Part shown: piece after piece, positions 59,860 through 64,000 of the stretch
How the letters are laid out: each line of letters begins with the position of its first letter
Position numbering within the stretch: position 1 is the first letter of the stretch
Assembly: GCA_049975425.1 (NCBI GenBank)
Contig: JBNGDI010000008.1
Span: 1 to 64,000 of the forward strand
Source: HyVt-105 sp049975425
Lineage (GTDB): Bacteria > Bacteroidota > Bacteroidia > Bacteroidales > VadinHA17
DNA: 64,000 bases
Reading direction: 5' to 3'
The notes under the pieces: generated by a model
Told to the model about the DNA's origin: nothing
The model's database searches: none
What the model saw: the letters and a program-made list of their open reading frames with translations, nothing else
Translations under genes and position numbers: made by a program

Positions 59860-61179
59860 TCAGGCTTTTATATAAAGGTCTTCCGCCCACAGCATTCTGT
59901 CTTCCCGGGAATATTGCCAGGGTGCTCCGTTATTTTCGATGTTCGAAAACACCGTATTGAGTCCGGCCGGGCCTTTGGCTTCTTCCATCACCAGATAACG
60001 CCGCATATCCACAATCAATAAGGGATGGTTTATATTCACGGGGCATTCCCGGGCACAGGCATTGCAGGTGGTACAGGCCCAAAGTTCTTCTTCAGTCACA
60101 TAATCACGCAGTAATGACCGGGCATCATCAAAATCTTTTCCCTTCCTGATCAAACCGGGACCCTTTTCTTTCATGCGTGCACGAACGTCCATGATGATCT
60201 TTCGCGGACTGAGTTTTTTCCCTGTGAGACGGGCCGGGCATACGTCGGTGCACCTGCCGCACTCGGTGCAGGCCAGGGAATCCAGGTAACTCTTCCAGGT
60301 AATGTCTTCCACATCCTTCACACCGAAACGTTCCAGTTCAGCCGGTTCGCCGGAAGAATCTCCATCCGTGTCAGGATGAAGCATGGCCCGTATTTCCCTG
60401 GTGATATGCGGCATATTGGGCAGCTTCCCCAGGGGATCAAGCCTGCTCAGGACCACATTCGGAACGGACATGAAAACATGGAAATGCTTTGAATAGGGCA
60501 GAATATTGGCAAAGAGGAAGATCAGCAAAATATGTGCCCACCAGTTGATCTCATGAACCCGGTATACCGTTGTCACTGAAAGGTCGCTTCCCAGAAAGGA
60601 AGATATCAGGCTGCTGACAGGAAACAGCCCTTTCTGTTCAAAACCTGCCAGAGTGATATAGGTTACATAAGCCGTATTCATTCCCAGCAGGGTAATCATG
60701 AGCAAACCGATCAGGCTGAGAGCCAGAATGGCATCCAGGTGAGAGGTATGCTTCATCTCTTCACCCCTGAACCTTGGAATGTCCATGGCCACACGCCTTA
60801 TCAGGAAAGCGGTCACAGCCACCAGCACCAAAAGGGCAAAAACATCACCGAAGGCAATAAGAACATCGTACACAGGACCCAGAACAGCCAGGAATCGTTC
60901 GGTACCGGTCAATCCGTCAATCATCATTTCAATACTGCCGAACAGGATCACAAGGAAGCCCCAGAAAACCAGAGCATGCATCAGACCCACCGCCGGGCGC
61001 CGGAACATTTTACTTTGCCCTAAGACCTCGGTGAGCAACAGTTTAAACCGTTTGCCCCAGTCTTTAACCGGGAAAGCGGGTTTTGTCAGTCTGAAAAAAG
61101 CCACTATCCTTGCGGTTGTCCAGGCAAATATTCCCAGGGTGATCAGCAGGGAAAGGGTGAAAACAACCTGTTTTGACAT
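59860..61179 (-). CDS. Membrane iron-sulfur protein, NarI-like plus 2x4Fe-4S
   Basis: A 439-residue protein with about five membrane helices (residues 1-250), several histidines suitable as heme b ligands (GLMHALVFWG, WWAHILLIFLF, SKHFHVFMS) and a C-terminal soluble part with two [4Fe-4S] clusters (CTECGRCTDVCP, CTTCNACARECP). This is the N-terminal two thirds of the EMO-type ETF:menaquinone oxidoreductase, whose CCG domain is encoded by the next gene. It likely transfers electrons from EtfAB into the menaquinone pool. It is 66 bp after etfA. Confidence 0.9.
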   Translation of the reverse strand: MSKQVVFTLSLLITLGIFAWTTARIVAFFRLTKPAFPVKDWGKRFKLLLTEVLGQSKMFRRPAVGLMHALVFWGFLVILFGSIEMMIDGLTGTERFLAVLGPVYDVLIAFGDVFALLVLVAVTAFLIRRVAMDIPRFRGEEMKHTSHLDAILALSLIGLLMITLLGMNTAYVTYITLAGFEQKGLFPVSSLISSFLGSDLSVTTVYRVHEINWWAHILLIFLFANILPYSKHFHVFMSVPNVVLSRLDPLGKLPNMPHITREIRAMLHPDTDGDSSGEPAELERFGVKDVEDITWKSYLDSLACTECGRCTDVCPARLTGKKLSPRKIIMDVRARMKEKGPGLIRKGKDFDDARSLLRDYVTEEELWACTTCNACARECPVNINHPLLIVDMRRYLVMEEAKGPAGLNTVFSNIENNGAPWQYSREDRMLWAEDLYIKA

Positions 61180-61245
61180 AGTAATCAGCTTTTTTTTGCC
61201 GGGAAGTAATATCAGGCAGCGAATGATGAAAGTGTATCTGTGGAT

Positions 61246-62214
61246 TCAGGATTTTTTCACTTCCTCAACAGCCCGTGTAAATTCGGGCACCACTTTGAAC
61301 GCATCCCCCACAATTCCGTAATCGGCCACTTCGAAAATAGGCGCGTCGGGATCCTTATTGATAGCCACAATATATTTGGAACCCCTTACCCCTGCCACAT
61401 GCTGGATGGCACCTGAAATACCAACGGCAATATAGAGAGTGGGAGCAATGATCTTGCCGGTTTGTCCCGTATGTTCGGAATGGGGTCTCCAGCCTTCATC
61501 AGAAACGGGCCGCGAACAGGCGGTTGCCGCATTCAGCACTCCAGCCAGTTCTTCCAGCATGGTCCAGTTTTCAGGCCCTTTCATTCCCCGTCCGCCGGAA
61601 ACTACAATATCGGCATCGGCCAGCAGAATTTTACCGGTTTGCTTCCTGACCTCTTCCACACGTATGGCCGGTTTTTCGGTTTTTCCGGGCACAAAATCCA
61701 TTATCTCCGGATGTTTTTCCCGTTCATGCAAACCGTATGAATTTTGCATCAGAGTCAGCACCCGCCTTTCCGTATTCAGAGCCACGCGGGCAAATGCATT
61801 CCCGTTAAACACTTTCTTCTTCACCACAAAAGGATCATGGCTTTCAGGAAGGGCCACCACCGAGGCGCCCAGCGCTGCTTTCAGTCTGGCCGACAGGCAT
61901 GGGGCCACCGCTTTGCCGGCATTGTTGTGAGCCAGCACCACCGTTCGGGAACCTGTTTTTTCCACTGCTTCGGCCAACACCGAGGCAAATACCCGGTTAT
62001 CCAGGAAAGTCACTTCATCACCTTCCACCTTCCATATCTTATCAGCCCCGAACCGGCCCAGCCCGGTCAGTTCATCCTCTTCCACCTTTCCAATGGAGAG
62101 CACGTTCACTTCTCCTCCCGTAATCTCGGCTATTCCTGAAGCATAGGAAACCAGTTCATGGGTAATTTTCTTGAATTTCCCGTCCCAGTTTTCGGTATAT
62201 ACTAAAACAGACAT
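61246..62214 (-). CDS. etfA: Electron transfer flavoprotein alpha subunit
   Basis: EtfA, 322 residues, binds the FAD that moves electrons between acyl-CoA dehydrogenases and the membrane oxidoreductase. The C-terminal FAD-binding domain shows VSGGRGMKGPENW, SRPVSDEGW, HTGQTGKIIAPTLYIAVGISG (given as HTGQTGKIIAP and YIAVGISGAIQH) and INKDPDAPIFEVADYGIVGD. The N-terminal domain is shorter than in some ETFs. It is 30 bp after etfB. Confidence 0.95.
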   Translation of the reverse strand: MSVLVYTENWDGKFKKITHELVSYASGIAEITGGEVNVLSIGKVEEDELTGLGRFGADKIWKVEGDEVTFLDNRVFASVLAEAVEKTGSRTVVLAHNNAGKAVAPCLSARLKAALGASVVALPESHDPFVVKKKVFNGNAFARVALNTERRVLTLMQNSYGLHEREKHPEIMDFVPGKTEKPAIRVEEVRKQTGKILLADADIVVSGGRGMKGPENWTMLEELAGVLNAATACSRPVSDEGWRPHSEHTGQTGKIIAPTLYIAVGISGAIQHVAGVRGSKYIVAINKDPDAPIFEVADYGIVGDAFKVVPEFTRAVEEVKKS

Positions 62215-62244
62215 ATTGGTAGCTTTGAATTTTTCACAATGGGT

Positions 62245-62994
62245 TCATATTACTTTTGCTTCTTTGTGGAGCAACTCGGCCAGTTCTTTTACCTGTTCAG
62301 GGTCGAGTTTCCTGCAGGGAGGTTTGGGAGCCGGTGTTTCAAAACCAAGATATTCGGTAAGCGGGTTCACTTCCACACCCGGCATCACCTTCAGGGGTTT
62401 TTGTTTGGCCATCATTATTCCCCGCATGGAAGGGATCCTGGGTTCCCTGGCAATTCCCTTCTGCACGATGGCCACCAGGGGCGAGGAGGCAATGATCTTT
62501 TCCACTCCACCGTCAATATCCCTGTGCAGCAGCCATCCGTCATCGGCCGGCTCCAGGCCTGACACGGCTGAAACGGAGGTTACGGAAAGCAATTCGGCCA
62601 GCATACCTCCCACGGCGGAATTATTGTAGTCGCTTGATTCAATACCACAGAGTATCAGATCAAAGGATTCCTGCCTGAGGGCGGCTGCAAGTTGCGAGGC
62701 CACTGAAAAGGCATCGGCCGGATCTGCATCCACACGGATAGCATTGTCGGCCCCGATGGCCATAGCTTTCCGCAGGGTAGGATCGGCCCCTGACCTTCCC
62801 ACATGCACTACCGTCACCTTTTCCACCCTTCCGCCGGATGATTCCTTAATTTCAAGGGCCCGGGTCAGGGCCAGTTCATCCCAGGGATTAATGATCCACT
62901 GCACCCCGTTAGTATCCAGCCGGCTGTTGTTGTCTACAAACCGGATACGTGTAGTGGTATCGGGAACATGACTCAGACATACAGCAATTTTCAT
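62245..62994 (-). CDS. etfB: Electron transfer flavoprotein beta subunit
   Basis: EtfB, 249 residues, the AMP- or FAD-binding partner of EtfA. The N-terminal MKIAVCLSHVPDTTTRIRF, INPWDELALTRALEIKE and IMMAKQKPLKV are typical. The loop does not show the canonical bifurcating-EtfB pattern, which favours an ordinary electron-carrier role. It is the first gene of the operon, with a -7 box at 63144-63151 and thus a 5' leader of about 145 bases. Confidence 0.94.
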   Translation of the reverse strand: MKIAVCLSHVPDTTTRIRFVDNNSRLDTNGVQWIINPWDELALTRALEIKESSGGRVEKVTVVHVGRSGADPTLRKAMAIGADNAIRVDADPADAFSVASQLAAALRQESFDLILCGIESSDYNNSAVGGMLAELLSVTSVSAVSGLEPADDGWLLHRDIDGGVEKIIASSPLVAIVQKGIAREPRIPSMRGIMMAKQKPLKVMPGVEVNPLTEYLGFETPAPKPPCRKLDPEQVKELAELLHKEAKVI

Positions 62995-63067
62995 CGGATG
63001 ATGATTTATGGTTATTTGTTGGTTGTTCTGTTCACGATAAATCCCGGCTTTCCGTTTTCCACTGGCT

Positions 63068-63103
63068 CAGACAGGCCGTTCTGTTCCGTCGGGCCTTTGT
63101 CTG
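63068..63103 (-). other. Stem-loop in etfB leader
   Basis: Arms at 63068-63077 and 63092-63103 pair as a 10-bp stem with a two-base bulge and a 14-base loop. It lies about 75-110 bases before the etfB ATG, within the 5' leader predicted from the -7 box at 63144-63151. No known riboswitch is recognised. Confidence 0.35.
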
Positions 63104-63143
63104 TCCGGTATCATTCCGCCTCCGGCCGGGGTTTTATGGGGGA

Positions 63144-63151
63144 CAAATATA
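63144..63151 (-). promoter_or_regulatory. Bacteroidota -7 box for etf operon
   Basis: On the minus strand this reads TATATTTG, an exact TAnnTTTG match about 150 bp before the etfB ATG. It sits after a hairpin that ends the DUF3467 transcript. Confidence 0.4.
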
Positions 63152-63211
63152 AAAAATTCTGTTTTAATCCCTCCATTCCAAAACCAAATACCCTTAAAAC
63201 AGCCATATAAT

Positions 63212-63244
63212 GAACAAACCCTGCCGTTACGACAGGGTTTGTTC
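63212..63244 (-). terminator. Hairpin after DUF3467 gene, probable terminator
   Basis: A perfect 12-bp stem (63212-63223 with 63233-63244) with a nine-base loop lies 17 bp after the DUF3467 stop codon. On the minus strand there is no clear T run after it, so rho-independent termination is not certain. Confidence 0.5.
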
Positions 63245-63261
63245 TATTTGTTCGAAAAAAA

Positions 63262-63585
63262 TCAGGCCTGGGCCGTTGGCCCTCCGAAGTTCATGGGCAC
63301 CACGGGTCCGCCTGACCCTTTTACGTCCTTGATGGGGCCATGCACCGATTCGTACTTTGCGATATTATCCTTCAGTGCGGCCATCAGCCGCTTGGCATGC
63401 TCGGGTGTGAGTATGATCCTTGATTTGACCCTGGCTTTTGGCACACCGGGCATAATCCGGATAAAATCGAGGATGAATTCGGCAGCCGAATGAGTAATAA
63501 CGGCCAGATTGGCAAATACTCCCTGACCTACTTCATCACTGAGTTCGATCTGGATCTGGTTTTTCTGTGGTTTTTTTTCATCCAT
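63262..63585 (-). CDS. DUF3467 domain protein
   Basis: A 107-residue protein of the DUF3467 family (IELSDEVGQGVFANLAVITHS, ILTPEHAKRLMAALKDNIA), common in the Bacteroidota and of unknown function. It starts 2 bp after the rpoC stop and may be cotranscribed and translationally coupled with rpoC, followed by a hairpin. That setting suggests a role related to transcription or simply cotranscription; nothing more can be said. Confidence 0.75.
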   Translation of the reverse strand: MDEKKPQKNQIQIELSDEVGQGVFANLAVITHSAAEFILDFIRIMPGVPKARVKSRIILTPEHAKRLMAALKDNIAKYESVHGPIKDVKGSGGPVVPMNFGGPTAQA

Positions 63586-63587
63586 GA

Positions 63588-64000
63588 CTATTTTTCTTTT
63601 TCGTTTTCAATCATGCTCTCTTCCTCCTTGCCGGAACCAGAGACCATTGACCGGTATTCCTCCATGGAACCCACCACCAGGTTCTGATATTCGCGCAGAC
63701 CCGTTCCTGCGGGGATCAGATGCCCCACAATCACGTTTTCTTTCAATCCTTCCAGTTCGTCCACTTTTCCGAAAATGGCGGCTTCATTGAGCACCTTGGT
63801 GGTTTCCTGGAAGGAAGCGGCCGACATAAAGCTGTTGGTTTGCAGGGCGGCCCGGGTAATTCCCTGCAGCACCTGGCTGGAGGTAGCCGGAACGGCATCC
63901 CTGTACTGTACAGGCTTCATATCCTTCCTTTTGAGAATAGAATTCTCATCACGCAGTTTCCGGGCGGTAATGATCTGGCCGGGTCGCAGGTTCGGACTGT
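63588..64000 (-). CDS. rpoC: RNA polymerase beta' subunit, C-terminal part (cut by window edge)
   Basis: The C-terminal end of RpoC. The frame is open from the window edge (it reads through RPGQIITARKLRDE before the internal ATG at 63920) and contains GITRAALQTNSFMSAASFQETTKVL (given as GITRAALQTNSF and MSAASFQETTKVL) and VIVGHLIPAGTG, the highly conserved RpoC C-terminus. The protein ends in a charged tail (GKEEESMIENEKEK). The 5' part lies outside the window. DUF3467 follows after 2 bp. Confidence 0.95.
   Translation of the reverse strand, partial: SPNLRPGQIITARKLRDENSILKRKDMKPVQYRDAVPATSSQVLQGITRAALQTNSFMSAASFQETTKVLNEAAIFGKVDELEGLKENVIVGHLIPAGTGLREYQNLVVGSMEEYRSMVSGSGKEEESMIENEKEK

Noticed and set aside
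62245..62994. A bifurcating-type EtfB
   Set aside because: The N-terminal loop does not follow the usual bifurcating pattern, and the operon supplies a membrane oxidoreductase as an alternative electron acceptor. Phylogeny would be needed to be sure.

Overview
The window comes from an anaerobic, fermentative member of the Bacteroidota, most likely a Bacteroidales or Marinilabiliales relative. The evidence is lineage-typical proteins (GldF/GldG, DUF3078, DUF3467, an S46 dipeptidyl-peptidase, a TonB receptor with a carboxypeptidase-D-like N-terminal domain) and repeated TAnnTTTG promoter boxes, the -7 element of this phylum. No rRNA, tRNA, CRISPR array, prophage or insertion sequence was seen. 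Genes are densely packed.

Layout. 0.1-4.3 kb: an orphan membrane polyferredoxin, an MsbA-type ABC exporter and purB. 4.5-7.6 kb: an NfeD-type membrane protease, a small acetyltransferase, a small HTH protein and an HD-domain protein. 7.6-17.2 kb, minus strand: FAH-family hydrolase, DnaQ-like exonuclease and dnaN; DUF4340, gldG and gldF; SpoIID, lpxB, a small membrane protein and surE. 17.3-22.5 kb, plus strand: pheT, macro-domain protein, PAP2 protein and a large GNAT-like protein, meeting a DUF3078 outer-membrane protein tail to tail with overlap. 24.4-27.9 kb: MATE exporter, YicC, gmk and nadD.

28-35 kb, minus strand: an amino-acid fermentation block. It holds a four-subunit 2-oxoacid:ferredoxin oxidoreductase, an aminotransferase, a flavodoxin and a fused ADP-forming acyl-CoA synthetase. 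Together these could turn amino acids into acyl-CoA, reduced ferredoxin and ATP. 35-40 kb: an M14 carboxypeptidase, an aldo/keto reductase and a sodium:solute symporter.

40-50 kb is the most interesting part. An [FeFe]-hydrogenase operon (hydC-hydB-hydA) is followed by rex, the NADH-sensing repressor. Beside it are two small ACT-like proteins, one recognisable as the TM1266 hydrogenase-associated family, a TonB receptor translationally overlapped with that TM1266 gene, and a divergent ABC importer. Rex-like operators (7-4-7 inverted repeats) lie upstream of both hydC and the TM1266-TonB operon, so uptake of an unknown substrate appears to be under the same redox control as the hydrogenase. 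The 409-bp divergent intergenic region also holds a perfect 46-bp palindrome built of 12-bp units.

50-64 kb, minus strand: a His-rich metal-transporter-like protein, a TrmO-like protein, a DPP11-type peptidase, Maf, a UbiA prenyltransferase, a KdsC-like phosphatase, a DUF2520 protein and a lipoprotein. Then comes a five-gene electron-transfer operon (etfB, etfA, a NarI-like membrane iron-sulfur protein, a CCG-domain protein and an acyl-CoA dehydrogenase), which looks like a split version of the ETF:menaquinone oxidoreductase system. The window ends with DUF3467 and the 3' end of rpoC.
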